Positions 33,695 through 42,033 are shown, counted from the stretch's first letter. The stretch: DNA of 64,000 nt from Saccharopolyspora hordei (GCF_013410345.1 NZ_JACCFJ010000001.1:4506501-4570500); one strand, 5' to 3'. The notes: generated from the letters alone by a model not told the origin. A program made the numbers and translations.

Positions 33695-34081
33695 TCACTC
33701 GTGCTCGCCGTCGACGTAGGACCAGGCGCCGCCCTCCTTGGTGAAGCGGCTGTGCTCGGTCAGCACCCCGGTACCGCCCGGAGCCCGGTAGTGCGCGCGG
33801 AAGCGCACGGTGCCCTCGGTGTCGAACGGCCCGCCCCCGGTGCGGTCGAGGACCTCCAGCCGCACCCAGCGCAGCTCGGGGTCGAGGTCGACCTCCGCCG
33901 GCCGGGTCGAGGGGTGCCAGGTGGCCAGCAGGTAGTCCGCGTCCCCGACCGCGAAGGCGCTGAACCGCGACCGCACCAGCTCTTCGGCGGTGGCCGCGCG
34001 GCGCTCCCCGGAGTGCAGGCGGGCGCAGCACTCGGCGTAGGGCTCGCCGAGTCCGCAGGGGCATCGTTCGGCAGTGCTCAC
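33695..34081 (-). CDS. YchJ family protein with SEC-C motif
   Basis: A 128-residue YchJ-like protein. The N-terminal zinc-binding SEC-C motif is ERCPCGLGEPYAECCARLHS. The body has the NTF2-like fold (LVRSRFSAFAVGDADYLLAT, then WHPSTRPAEV). The family has no proven role. It starts at GTG 34081, 30 bases after the GntR regulator stop, so the two may be cotranscribed. Confidence 0.88.
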   Translation of the reverse strand: MSTAERCPCGLGEPYAECCARLHSGERRAATAEELVRSRFSAFAVGDADYLLATWHPSTRPAEVDLDPELRWVRLEVLDRTGGGPFDTEGTVRFRAHYRAPGGTGVLTEHSRFTKEGGAWSYVDGEHE

Positions 34082-34110
34082 CGCACCAGCTTCTCACCAC
34101 CGGCCCGGGC

Positions 34111-34854
34111 TCAGGACAGGAAGCCGCGCAACAGCGACGCGGTGCCCTCCAGGTGCTCGGCCATGGCCCGCCGGGCGGCGTCCGGATCGCCGTCGAGGAT
34201 GGCGCGCACGACCTCCTCGTGCTGCTCGTTGGAGTGCGTGATGTTGCGCTCCAGCAGCGGGATCGCGTCGAGCAGTTCGTTCAGCCGCATCCGCACGTCG
34301 GCGACCGCCGAGGTCAGCGACGCCGAGCCGGTCAGCTCGGCGATCGCCAGGTGCAGGCGCGAGTCCATCCGCCGGTAGTTGTGCAGCTCCGCGTTGCCCG
34401 CGTCGGACAGCCGGGAGACCAGGTGGGCGCGTTCGGCTTCGCTGAGCTCCCGGGCCGCGGCCTGCTCGGCCGAGCCCACCTCCAGGACGTGCCGGTGGGT
34501 CAGGGCGTCGTGCAGGTCGACACCCATCTCCCGGGCGATCCGGCGCGGCCCCTTGCGGCTGGACCGGGGCGGTTCGACGTTGACGAAGGTGCCGCCGTAG
34601 CGGCCGCGCCGGGACTCCACGTACCCGGCCTCCTGCAGTGCCCGGATCGCCTCCCGCAGCGTCACCCGGCTCACGCCGAGGCGGGTCGCCAGGTCCCGCT
34701 CCGCGGGCAGCCGCTCCCCCGGCGCCACCACGCCGAGGCGGATCGCCTGCAGCAGGCGCTCCACCGTCTCCTCGAACGCGTTGCCGGTGCGCACGGCGCG
34801 GAACAGCGCCTCGCTCGCCCGGCTCTGCAGCACCAGCGGCTCGTCCTGGCTCAC
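34111..34854 (-). CDS. GntR/FadR family regulator (amine-utilisation cluster)
   Basis: A 247-residue FadR-type GntR regulator. It has a winged helix (LGVVAPGERLPAERDLATRL, then GVSRVTLREAIRALQEAGYV) and an FCD ligand domain (RRMDSRLHLAIAELTGSASL with its His/Asp metal site). It is read from GTG 34854 at the 3' end of the glutamine synthetase-like/ALDH/SDR gene set, with copy 3 of the 46-bp element in between. The gap of 24 bases between the element and the start leaves no room for its own promoter, so it is probably cotranscribed by readthrough. A role as repressor of the ethanolamine-type cluster and its divergent permease is plausible. Confidence 0.88.
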   Translation of the reverse strand: MSQDEPLVLQSRASEALFRAVRTGNAFEETVERLLQAIRLGVVAPGERLPAERDLATRLGVSRVTLREAIRALQEAGYVESRRGRYGGTFVNVEPPRSSRKGPRRIAREMGVDLHDALTHRHVLEVGSAEQAAARELSEAERAHLVSRLSDAGNAELHNYRRMDSRLHLAIAELTGSASLTSAVADVRMRLNELLDAIPLLERNITHSNEQHEEVVRAILDGDPDAARRAMAEHLEGTASLLRGFLS

Positions 34855-34878
34855 GCCACCCCCTGTCCTCACGCGGAG

Positions 34879-34924
34879 GTCGTGAGTGCGCGGACCGGCT
34901 GGAGCCGGTCTTCGCACTCACGAC
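34879..34924 (+). repeat. 46-bp palindromic element, copy 3
   Basis: Perfect 11-bp arms GTCGTGAGTGC and GCACTCACGAC with the core GGACCGGCTGGAGCCGGTCT. It starts 15 bases beyond the SDR stop codon on the minus strand. Confidence 0.92.
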
Positions 34925-34939
34925 CCACCCCGACGATAC

Positions 34940-35707
34940 TCACAGGGGCGTGACGTAGGCGCCGGAGATGCCACCGTCCACCAGGAACTGCGAGGCGGTG
35001 ATGAACGAGGCGTCGTCGCTGGCCAGGAACGCGACCGCGGCGGCGATCTCGGTCGCCTCGGCGAAACGGCCCATCGGCACGTGCACCAGCCGCCGCTGGG
35101 CCCGCTCCGGGTCCTTGGCGAACAGCTCCTGCAGCAGCGGCGTGTTCACCGGCCCCGGGCACAGCGCGTTGACGCGGATGCCCTCGCGCGCGAACTGCAC
35201 GCCGAGCTCGCGGGACATCGCCAGCACGCCGCCCTTGCTCGCGGTGTAGGAGATCTGGGAGGTCGCCGCGCCCATCACCGCCACGAACGACGCGGTGTTG
35301 ATGATCGAACCCCGCTGCTGCCGCCGCATGTACGGCAGGACGTGCTTGCAGCACAGGTAGACCGAGGTGAGGTTGACCTCCTGCACCTTCCGCCACGCCT
35401 CGATGTCGGTGTCCAGGATGGAGTCGTCCTCCGGCGGCGAGATGCCCGCGTTGTTGAAGGCGATGTCGATGGAGCCGTACTCGGCGTCGGCGGTGGCGAA
35501 CAGCCGCTGCACGGCGTCGGCGTCGGTGACGTCGGTCTGCACGAACAGGCCGCCGACCTCGGCGGCCGCCTCCTTCCCGGTGTCCGGGTCGACGTCGGCG
35601 ATGACGACCCGCGCTCCTTCGCTGGCGAACCGGCGCGCGGTGGCCAGGCCGATCCCGCTGGCGCCGCCGGTGATGACGGCCACGCGGTCCTGCAGACGTT
35701 CCGGCAT
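34940..35707 (-). CDS. short-chain dehydrogenase/reductase
   Basis: A 255-residue classical SDR. The NAD(P) site is VAVITGGASGIGLATARRFA with an Asp after the second strand (VVIADVDPD), which favours NAD. NNAGIS and the catalytic ISYTASKGG (Tyr-xxx-Lys) are present. ATG 35707 has GGGAG upstream. It lies 53 bases after the aldehyde dehydrogenase gene in the same direction. A homologous SDR is found near glnA4 in Streptomyces ethanolamine clusters as I recall. The exact substrate, alcohol or aldehyde, is unknown. Confidence 0.88.
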   Translation of the reverse strand: MPERLQDRVAVITGGASGIGLATARRFASEGARVVIADVDPDTGKEAAAEVGGLFVQTDVTDADAVQRLFATADAEYGSIDIAFNNAGISPPEDDSILDTDIEAWRKVQEVNLTSVYLCCKHVLPYMRRQQRGSIINTASFVAVMGAATSQISYTASKGGVLAMSRELGVQFAREGIRVNALCPGPVNTPLLQELFAKDPERAQRRLVHVPMGRFAEATEIAAAVAFLASDDASFITASQFLVDGGISGAYVTPL

Positions 35708-35760
35708 GCTGTGACTCCCTGTCTCGTGCTGGACACCCGGTCGGCGCGGCGCGGACCCGC

Positions 35761-37125
35761 TCACGCGCCGGTCGGGATGAAGACGTTCTTGGTCTCGGTG
35801 AAGGCGTCCACCGCATCGGGCCCGAGCTCGCGGCCGAGCCCGGACTGCTTGAACCCGCCGAACGGCGTGTTGTAGCGCACCGAGGAGTGCGAGTTGACCG
35901 ACAGGTTCCCGGCCTCCACCGCGCGCGAGACGCGCAGCGCACGGGACACGTCGCGCGTCCAGATCGACCCGGACAGCCCGTACTCGGTGTCGTTGGCGAT
36001 GCGCACCGCGTCGTCCTCGTCGTCGAACGGCACCACGCAGACCACCGGGCCGAAGATCTCCTCGGTGAACGCCGGGTCCGCCGGGTCGGGCGTGAGGACC
36101 GTGGGCGGGAACCAGAAACCGCTGCCGCTCGGCGCCTCGCCGCGGAACGCCACCGGGGCGCCGTCGGGCACGTAGCCGGCGACCTTGGCGCGGTGCTCGG
36201 CCGAGATCAGCGGCCCCATCGCGGTCTTCGGATCGGCGGGGTCACCGACGACCACGCTCCGCACCGCAGGCTCCAGCAGCTCCATGAACCTCTCGAAGAC
36301 GGGGCGCTGCACCAGGATCCGGGACCGCGCGCAGCAGTCCTGCCCGGCGTTGTCGAACACGCCGTCCGGGGCGGTCGCCGCCGCGCGCTCCAGGTCGGCG
36401 TCGGCGAAGACGATGTTGGCGCTCTTGCCGCCGAGCTCCAGCGTCACGCGCTTGACCTGCTCGGCGCAGCCCCGCATGATCCGCTTGCCCACCTCGGTGG
36501 ACCCGGTGAAGACGACCTTGCGCACGTCGGGGTGGGTGACGAAGCGCTCCCCGACGACCTCGCCCACGCCGGGCAGCACCTGGAACAGCCCCTCCGGCAG
36601 GCCCGCCTGCAGCGCCAGCTCGCCGAGCCGCACCGCGGTCAGCGGGGTGAGCTCCGCGGGCTTGAGCACCACCGCGTTGCCGGCGGCCAGCGCCGGGGCG
36701 AACCCCCACGCCGCGACGGGCATCGGGAAGTTCCACGGCACGATCACGCCGACCACGCCCATCGGCTCCTGGAGCGTGACGTCCACGCCCCCGGCCACCG
36801 GGATCTGCTTGCCGAAGAGGCGGTCGGGTGCGGCGGCGTAGTACTCCAGCACGTCGCGGACGTTGGCCGCCTCGCCCCGGGCGTTGCCGATGGTGTGCCC
36901 GGAGTTGCGGACCTCCAGCTCGGCGAGGTGCTCGAGGTCGTCGTCCACCGCAGCGGCGAAGCGGCGCAGCAGCCGCCCCCGCTCGGCGGGGGCGAGCGAG
37001 CTCCACGCGCGCTGCGCCCGGACCGCGCGGGCGATCGCGGCGTCGGTCTCCTCGACGGTGCGCATCGGCACGGTGGCCACGACCTCCTCGGTGGCCGGGT
37101 TGATCACGTCATGTGCGGTGCTCAC
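35761..37125 (-). CDS. NAD(P)-dependent aldehyde dehydrogenase (gamma-glutamyl-aldehyde type)
   Basis: A 454-residue aldehyde dehydrogenase. The cofactor site is GVIVPWNFPMPVAAWGFAPA. The catalytic Glu is in VTLELGGKSANIVFADADLE, and the catalytic Cys lies in the NAGQDCCARSR motif. It overlaps the PuuD-like gene by 17 bases at its start (GTG 37125), so the two are tightly coupled. In gamma-glutamylated amine pathways this enzyme oxidises the gamma-glutamyl-aminoaldehyde to the acid before deglutamylation. The assignment follows the gene order. Confidence 0.9.
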   Translation of the reverse strand: MSTAHDVINPATEEVVATVPMRTVEETDAAIARAVRAQRAWSSLAPAERGRLLRRFAAAVDDDLEHLAELEVRNSGHTIGNARGEAANVRDVLEYYAAAPDRLFGKQIPVAGGVDVTLQEPMGVVGVIVPWNFPMPVAAWGFAPALAAGNAVVLKPAELTPLTAVRLGELALQAGLPEGLFQVLPGVGEVVGERFVTHPDVRKVVFTGSTEVGKRIMRGCAEQVKRVTLELGGKSANIVFADADLERAAATAPDGVFDNAGQDCCARSRILVQRPVFERFMELLEPAVRSVVVGDPADPKTAMGPLISAEHRAKVAGYVPDGAPVAFRGEAPSGSGFWFPPTVLTPDPADPAFTEEIFGPVVCVVPFDDEDDAVRIANDTEYGLSGSIWTRDVSRALRVSRAVEAGNLSVNSHSSVRYNTPFGGFKQSGLGRELGPDAVDAFTETKNVFIPTGA

Positions 37126-37837
37126 CGCGTCCCTCCCTCGCAGCCGCGGCCAGTGCCGCGAACAACCGATCGTCCACAGTGTCCTCTTCCGGGTGCCACT
37201 GCACCCCGATGGCGAACCGCCGTCCCGGGAGCTCGACCGCCTCGACGGTGCCGTCGTCGGCCCGCCCCACCACGTCGAGCTCCGCGGCGACCTCGGCGAT
37301 GGCCTGGTGGTGGTAGCAGGGCACCACCACCTCCTCGCCCAGGACCGCCGCGATCCGGCTGCCCGCGCGCAGCGCGACCCGGGTGCTGCCGAAGACCGCG
37401 GGTTCCGGCTGGTGCCGCCGGTGCTCGACCAGCTCCGGCAGGTGCTGGTGCAGCGTCCCGCCGAAGGCGACGTTCATGACCTGCGCGCCCCGGCACACCC
37501 CGAGCACCGGCAGGTCGCGGTCGAGCGCGGCGCGCAGCAACCGGACCTCCCAGGCGTCCCGCTCCGGCCGCACCGGGCCGAGCTCGTGGTGCGGCGGCTG
37601 CCCGTACCCCGCGGGGTCGACGTCCGGCCCCCCGGCCAGCACCACGGCGTCCACAGCGGACAGGTCGGGTCCGTCCGGCAGGACGGGCAGCAGCACCGGG
37701 ACACCACCGCCGCGGTGCACGGCCTGGACGTAGCTGGTGGGAAGCAGCGCGGCTTCGCGGTGCCACACGCCCCACCTCGCCGTCTCGACGTAGGTGCTGA
37801 TGCCGATGATCGGACGGTCAGAGCCGTTCGAAACCAC
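37109..37837 (-). CDS. class I glutamine amidotransferase-like gamma-glutamyl hydrolase (PuuD-like)
   Basis: A 242-residue amidohydrolase of the peptidase C26/PuuD group. The nucleophile Cys sits in LPVLGVCRGAQVMNVAFGGT. The His and Glu follow in AIGVQWHPEED. DAVVLAGGPDVDPAGYG and TLHQHLPELVEHRRHQPEPA are further family features. The likely reaction removes the gamma-glutamyl group from an oxidised amine product, giving glutamate back. GTG 37837 is chosen, with GGGAG six bases upstream, inside the 3' end of the synthetase gene (20-base overlap). That overlap again shows coupling. Confidence 0.88.
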   Translation of the reverse strand: MVSNGSDRPIIGISTYVETARWGVWHREAALLPTSYVQAVHRGGGVPVLLPVLPDGPDLSAVDAVVLAGGPDVDPAGYGQPPHHELGPVRPERDAWEVRLLRAALDRDLPVLGVCRGAQVMNVAFGGTLHQHLPELVEHRRHQPEPAVFGSTRVALRAGSRIAAVLGEEVVVPCYHHQAIAEVAAELDVVGRADDGTVEAVELPGRRFAIGVQWHPEEDTVDDRLFAALAAAAREGRGEHRT

Positions 37838-39176
37838 GGATGCGCTCCCAATCGGTGACCGCCGCGTCGAAGGCGGCCAGTTCCACCCGGGCCGCGTTGA
37901 CGTAGTGGTCGACGACGTCCTGGCCGAACGCCTCGACCGCGACCTTGCTCCGGGCCAGCAGGTCGGCCGCCTCCCGCAACGTCGTCGGCACGGTGCCCTT
38001 GTCGGAGGCGTAGGCGTTGCCCGCCAGCATCGGTTCCAGCGGCAGCTCCTCGGCGATCCCGTGCAGGCCGGCCGCCAGGATCGCCGCCACCGCGAGGTAG
38101 GGGTTGACGTCGCCACCGGGCACCCGGTTCTCCACCCGCAGGCTCGGCCCGTGGCCGACCACGCGCAGGGCGCACGTCCGGTTGTCCCGGCCCCAGGCGA
38201 TGGTGGTGGGCGCGAAGCTGCCCGCCGCGAACCGCTTGTAGGAGTTGATGTTCGGCGCCAGGAAGTACGTCAGCTCCGGCAGGCACGCCAGCTGGCCGGC
38301 GATGAAGTGCGCCATGAGGTCGGAGAACCCGTGCTCGCCGTCGCCGGGCATCGCCGAGCCGTTCTCGTCGTGCAGGCTCACGTGGATGTGGCAGGAGTTG
38401 CCCTCGCGCTGGTCGTACTTGGCCATGAAGGTGAGGCTGAGGCCTTCCGCGGCGGCGATCTCCTTGGCGCCGTTCTTGTAGAAGACGTGGTTGTCGCAGC
38501 TGGTCAACGCGTCGGCGTAGCGGATGGCGATCTCGTGCTGACCGAGGTTGCACTCGCCCTTGGCCGACTCGACGTACAGCCCGGCGCCGGCCATGTCGTT
38601 GCGGATCCGCCGCAGCAGCCCCTCCACTCGGGCGGTGCCGGCGATGGAGTAGTCCACGTTGTACTGGTTGACCGGCGTGAGCCCGTGGTAGCGCTTGTCC
38701 CACGCGCCCTCGTAGCTGTCGCGGAAGGCCAGGAACTCCAGCTCGGTCCCGACGTGCGCGGCGAGCCCGAGCTCGGCGAGCCGGTCGAGCTGCCCGCGCA
38801 GCACCTGCCGCGGTGACGGACCGACCGGTTCGCCGGAGTGCCACTGCACGTCGCAGAGCACCAGCGCGGTCGCCTCCTGCCACGGGACGAGGCGCAGCGT
38901 GTCCAGGTGGGGCTTCAGCACGAAGTCGCCGTACCCCTTCTCCCACGAGGTCAGCGCGTAACCGTCCACAGTGGTCATGTCGACGTCGACGGCGAGCAGG
39001 TAGCTGCACGCCTCGGTGCCGTGCGCGAGCACCTCGTCCAGGAAGTAGCGGGCCGAGCAGCGCTTGCCCTGCAGCCTTCCCTGCATGTCGGTCAGCGCGA
39101 CGACGACCGTGTCCACCTCGCCGGACTCGACCAACTCGCGCAGGCGTCCGAGTGTCAGCTGCTCGTTGCGCGGCAC
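37818..39176 (-). CDS. glutamine synthetase-like gamma-glutamyl-amine ligase (GlnA4/PuuA type)
   Basis: A 452-residue protein of the glutamine synthetase fold (ELVESGEVDTVVVALTDMQG at the N-terminus; AAHVGTELEFLAFRDSYEGA; KGECNLGQHEIAIRYADALT; GNSCHIHVSLHDENG; RVPGGDVNPYLAVAAIL). It does not sit in an ammonium-assimilation setting. It leads an operon with a PuuD-like hydrolase, an aldehyde dehydrogenase and an SDR, opposite an ethanolamine-type permease. That is the context of Streptomyces GlnA4, which ligates glutamate to ethanolamine, and of PuuA. I prefer ethanolamine or a related small amine. GTG 39176 is chosen for GGAGGGAG just upstream; the frame extends to 39245. Confidence 0.88.
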   Translation of the reverse strand: MPRNEQLTLGRLRELVESGEVDTVVVALTDMQGRLQGKRCSARYFLDEVLAHGTEACSYLLAVDVDMTTVDGYALTSWEKGYGDFVLKPHLDTLRLVPWQEATALVLCDVQWHSGEPVGPSPRQVLRGQLDRLAELGLAAHVGTELEFLAFRDSYEGAWDKRYHGLTPVNQYNVDYSIAGTARVEGLLRRIRNDMAGAGLYVESAKGECNLGQHEIAIRYADALTSCDNHVFYKNGAKEIAAAEGLSLTFMAKYDQREGNSCHIHVSLHDENGSAMPGDGEHGFSDLMAHFIAGQLACLPELTYFLAPNINSYKRFAAGSFAPTTIAWGRDNRTCALRVVGHGPSLRVENRVPGGDVNPYLAVAAILAAGLHGIAEELPLEPMLAGNAYASDKGTVPTTLREAADLLARSKVAVEAFGQDVVDHYVNAARVELAAFDAAVTDWERIRGFERL

Positions 39177-39210
39177 CGGCGTCTCCCTCCGGCCGGACCG
39201 TCCCGGCCTT

Positions 39211-39220
39211 GATTGGTATG
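39211..39220. promoter_or_regulatory. GATTGGTATG half-site in divergent amine promoter
   Basis: GATTGGTATG lies 34 bases upstream of the synthetase start. Its exact reverse complement, CATACCAATC, occurs at 39377-39386 upstream of the permease. Mirror-image copies of one 10-mer at the two ends of a divergent promoter region suggest a single regulator, perhaps the GntR at 34111-34854. Confidence 0.5.
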
Positions 39221-39322
39221 GGATCAGACCTTTGAGTGCGGACATGCAAGCACCCGCTCCACCGCGCCGTCAAGCGTCCGAACGGTTTCACCTGATTGAA
39301 ACGAGGTTTTTCCGCCGCGCTG

Positions 39323-39351
39323 TTGACATCCGCGATCCCCCGCAGCACGCT
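39323..39351 (+). promoter_or_regulatory. candidate promoter of the permease gene
   Basis: TTGACA at 39323-39328 is a perfect -35 box. CACGCT, 17 bases on (39346-39351), is a weak -10. The permease start is 52 bases further downstream. Confidence 0.35.
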
Positions 39352-39376
39352 CCTGGACCAACCAATGGGCCACGGT

Positions 39377-39386
39377 CATACCAATC
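39377..39386. promoter_or_regulatory. CATACCAATC half-site upstream of the permease
   Basis: The reverse complement of the 10-mer at 39211. It overlaps a GGT-CAT-ACC dyad (39374-39382), the shape of a FadR/GntR operator core. It lies 16 bases before the permease ATG, so it falls in the leader or start region. Confidence 0.5.
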
Positions 39387-39402
39387 CTGGGGAGGACCCG
39401 CG

Positions 39403-40857
39403 ATGGCCGAGAAGCGGCGGCAGGTGGACTACGAGCAGGTCGGCAGCGACTACCTGGACAAGCGGCGGCTCCGGCGGGGCGCAGCGGGCTGGCTCCTGCT
39501 CGCCGGGCTCGGTGTCTCGTACGTGATCTCCGGCGACTTCGCCGGCTGGAACTTCGGGCTCGCGCAAGGCGGCTGGGGCGGGTTGCTGGTGGCCACGGTG
39601 CTGATGGCGACCATGTACACCTGCATGGTGTTCGGCCTGGCCGAGATGGCCTCCGCGCTGCCGGTGGCCGGTGCCGGGTACGGCTTCGCCCGGCGCGCGC
39701 TCGGCCCGCTCGGCGGGTTCGCCACCGGCACCGCCATCCTCATCGAGTACGCCATCGCACCGGCCGCGATCGCGGTGTTCATCGGCGGCTACGTGGAATC
39801 GCTGGGCCTGTTCGGGTTGACGAACAGCTGGCCGGTGTACCTGGCCTGCTTCGTGGTCTTCATCGGCATCCACATCTACGGCGTCGGCGAGGCGCTGCGG
39901 CTGATGTTCGGCATCACCGCGGTGGCCGTGGTCGCGCTGGTCGCCTTCGTGGTCGGCATGGTCCCCGAGTTCTCCACGGCGAAGCTGTTCGACATCGCGC
40001 CCACGGACGCGGTCGGCGCCAGCACCTTCCTGCCGTTCGGCTACGCCGGGGTGCTCGCCTCGCTGGTGTACGGCATCTGGTTCTTCCTGGCGGTGGAAGG
40101 CGTCCCGCTCGCCGCGGAGGAAGCGCGCGACCCGCGCAAGGACATGCCGCGCGGGATCATCGCGGCGATCACGGTGCTGCTGCTGTTCGCCGCGGCGATC
40201 CTGGTGGTCGCGCCGGGCGGGGCGGGGTCGTCGGCCATCTCCGGTGCCGACAACCCGCTGCCCGAGGCGGTGCGCGTCGCGGCCGGCGGGAACAGCGTGC
40301 TCGCCGAGGTGGTCAACTACGTGGGCCTGGCCGGGCTGGTGGCCAGCTTCTTCTCCATCATCTACGCCGCGTCCCGCCAGCTGTTCGCGCTGTCCCGGGC
40401 CGGCTACCTGCCGCGCTGGCTGTCGGTCACCAGCAAGCGCCGCACCCCGCACCTGGCCCTGGTCGTGCCCGGCACCATCGGGTTCGCGCTGGCCACCGCC
40501 ACCCGCGACGGCGCCGTGCTCATCGACATCGCCGTGTTCGGCGCCACCGTCTCGTACGTGCTGCTGAACCTCTCGCACATCGTGCTGCGCCGCCGCGAAC
40601 CGGGCCTGGAGCGCCCGTACCGCACGCCGGGCGGCGTCGTGACCACGGCGGTGGCCCTGGTGCTGGCCGTCGCCGCGGTGGTCGCGACGTTCATCGTCGA
40701 CATGCTCGCGGCGGCGATCACCGCGCTGATCTTCCTGGCGGCGCTGGCCTACTTCTGGTGCTACAGCCGCCACCACCTCATCGCCTCGGCCCCCGAGGAG
40801 GAGTTCGCCGCCCTCGAAGCCGCCGAGTCCGAACTCACCCAGCGCGACGGGTCGTGA
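39403..40857 (+). CDS. ethanolamine-type APC family permease
   Basis: A 484-residue transporter of the amino acid-polyamine-organocation superfamily with about 12 membrane helices. The N-terminal YVISGDFAGWNFGLAQGGWG and VFGLAEMASALPVAGAGYGF are characteristic of the ethanolamine permease group (EutP/Eat). SFFSIIYAASRQLFALSRAG marks the conserved cytoplasmic loop. GGGGAGGA precedes ATG 39403. It is divergent from the GlnA4-like operon and should bring in its amine substrate. Its TGA stop codon lies inside copy 4 of the 46-bp element. Confidence 0.88.
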   Translation: MAEKRRQVDYEQVGSDYLDKRRLRRGAAGWLLLAGLGVSYVISGDFAGWNFGLAQGGWGGLLVATVLMATMYTCMVFGLAEMASALPVAGAGYGFARRALGPLGGFATGTAILIEYAIAPAAIAVFIGGYVESLGLFGLTNSWPVYLACFVVFIGIHIYGVGEALRLMFGITAVAVVALVAFVVGMVPEFSTAKLFDIAPTDAVGASTFLPFGYAGVLASLVYGIWFFLAVEGVPLAAEEARDPRKDMPRGIIAAITVLLLFAAAILVVAPGGAGSSAISGADNPLPEAVRVAAGGNSVLAEVVNYVGLAGLVASFFSIIYAASRQLFALSRAGYLPRWLSVTSKRRTPHLALVVPGTIGFALATATRDGAVLIDIAVFGATVSYVLLNLSHIVLRRREPGLERPYRTPGGVVTTAVALVLAVAAVVATFIVDMLAAAITALIFLAALAYFWCYSRHHLIASAPEEEFAALEAAESELTQRDGS

Positions 40858-40896
40858 GTGCGCAGACCGGCTGGAACCGGCCTGCGCACTCACGAC
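40851..40896 (+). repeat. 46-bp palindromic element, copy 4
   Basis: Perfect arms GTCGTGAGTGC and GCACTCACGAC. The permease stop codon (TGA, 40855-40857) is part of the left arm, and the convergent gene's stop starts three bases after the right arm. It therefore sits exactly between two convergent gene ends. Confidence 0.92.
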
Positions 40897-40899
40897 CCC

Positions 40900-41895
40900 C
40901 TACCTGCCGCAACGGTGGCAGCCGTGCGAGGGACCGCGCCAGCCTCCTCGGCGCAGCACGGCCAGGACCTCCGCTGCGACCGCGCACGGGTCCTCGCGGA
41001 CCTCGTGCCACCCGTAGACGAGTCGAGCCCGCCCAGCGAGCTCGGCAGCGTTGTCGCGACGGCGGTCCCGGAACGCGACCCGGCTGCTGGCGTGGAACTG
41101 CCGACCGTCCAGCCGGACCGTCAGAGGCACCCCGGCGGCGTCGTAGGTGACGTCTTCCCAGAGCACGACGCCGTCGACCGAGAACGGCGTCTGCCTGGAC
41201 GCTGCCGGCAACCCGTGGGCCTGTTCCACCTCCAGCTGGTACTCGGCTTCGAGCACGGAGAGGGCACCACCTGCCACGAGGTCGAGAGCAGCCCTCACGG
41301 CACTCCGATGCCGGTACGGCGGCCTCAGCTCGAGCTGGCTGTGCACCCTCCACAGCGGTACCCGGTTCGCGCCGACGAGCTGGACCACCACGTCACGCGC
41401 CCGCTCCGGTGTCGGTTCGGCGGCAGCCAGGTCGATGATGGTGTCCTCGCGGCTGGTCCTGGGCGGCTCCGCCGGCGCGACGATGTGCGAGAACGCCCGC
41501 GACCGGTGGACGTGCACCAGCGGGAGCTGGGACACGGCGGAGCGGGCGTAGGGGACCGTGATGTGCACCGGCGAGTCGTCCGCGACCGGCAGCATCCCCC
41601 ACTCCTCCGCAGCCGTGCGGTGGCTGAGCACCGCCCACGGTCCTCCGTACAGCAGGGCCGCGCTGATCAACGACGATCTCGGCGGGGGGCCGGTGAAGGT
41701 CGCGAACACGTTCGGCAGCACCCGCTGCCACCGCCGCGCTTCCAGCTGCGCGGGCCCCACGTGCCGGGACAGGCCGAAGTCCTGGAGCTGCCCGCCCGAC
41801 ACGATCCCGTGCTGGGAGTCCACCAGCTCGTTCCAGCGCTCGTGGTCCTCGGGACCGAACGACACGTGCCGCGACCACTTGTGGTTCTCCTGCAT
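40900..41895 (-). CDS. AbiEi-like antitoxin-domain protein with DUF559-like C-terminus
   Basis: A 331-residue protein. The N-terminal 60 residues (ELVDSQHGIVSGGQLQDFGL, then RHVGPAQLEARRWQRVLPNV) match the winged-helix AbiEi_4-type domain, as in type IV toxin-antitoxin AbiEi proteins. The C-terminal region (LTVRLDGRQFHASSRVAFRD, then RRRDNAAELAGRARLVYGWH) resembles DUF559/Vsr-like nuclease folds. This fused form is common and often solitary in actinobacteria. No AbiEii nucleotidyltransferase lies next to it, so a working toxin-antitoxin pair is not shown. ATG 41895 has TTGGGGGA upstream. Confidence 0.8.
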   Translation of the reverse strand: MQENHKWSRHVSFGPEDHERWNELVDSQHGIVSGGQLQDFGLSRHVGPAQLEARRWQRVLPNVFATFTGPPPRSSLISAALLYGGPWAVLSHRTAAEEWGMLPVADDSPVHITVPYARSAVSQLPLVHVHRSRAFSHIVAPAEPPRTSREDTIIDLAAAEPTPERARDVVVQLVGANRVPLWRVHSQLELRPPYRHRSAVRAALDLVAGGALSVLEAEYQLEVEQAHGLPAASRQTPFSVDGVVLWEDVTYDAAGVPLTVRLDGRQFHASSRVAFRDRRRDNAAELAGRARLVYGWHEVREDPCAVAAEVLAVLRRGGWRGPSHGCHRCGR

Positions 41896-41975
41896 GTCCC
41901 CCAAGATCGGCGCGCCCGGCCGGAGCCGGTAGGGCGGAACCGGAATCTGTGGACAGCTGACCCACCTGTGGACAC

Positions 41976-42021
41976 GTCGTGAGTGCTCGAACCGGTGGGG
42001 ACCGGCTTGCGCACTCACGAC
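41976..42021 (+). repeat. 46-bp palindromic element, copy 5
   Basis: Perfect arms GTCGTGAGTGC and GCACTCACGAC with a more diverged core (ACCGGTGGGGACCGG). It lies 12 bases downstream of the copper amine oxidase stop on the minus strand. Confidence 0.92.
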
Positions 42022-42033
42022 CACCCGCTCGGG

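Noticed and set aside
37818-39176. Housekeeping glutamine synthetase (GlnA1/GlnII)
   Set aside because: Operon with PuuD-like hydrolase, aldehyde dehydrogenase and SDR, and length and context fit gamma-glutamyl-amine ligases.
40900-41895. Calling a complete type IV toxin-antitoxin (AbiE) system
   Set aside because: Only the AbiEi-like domain is present. The neighbours are a permease and an amine oxidase, with no nucleotidyltransferase toxin.
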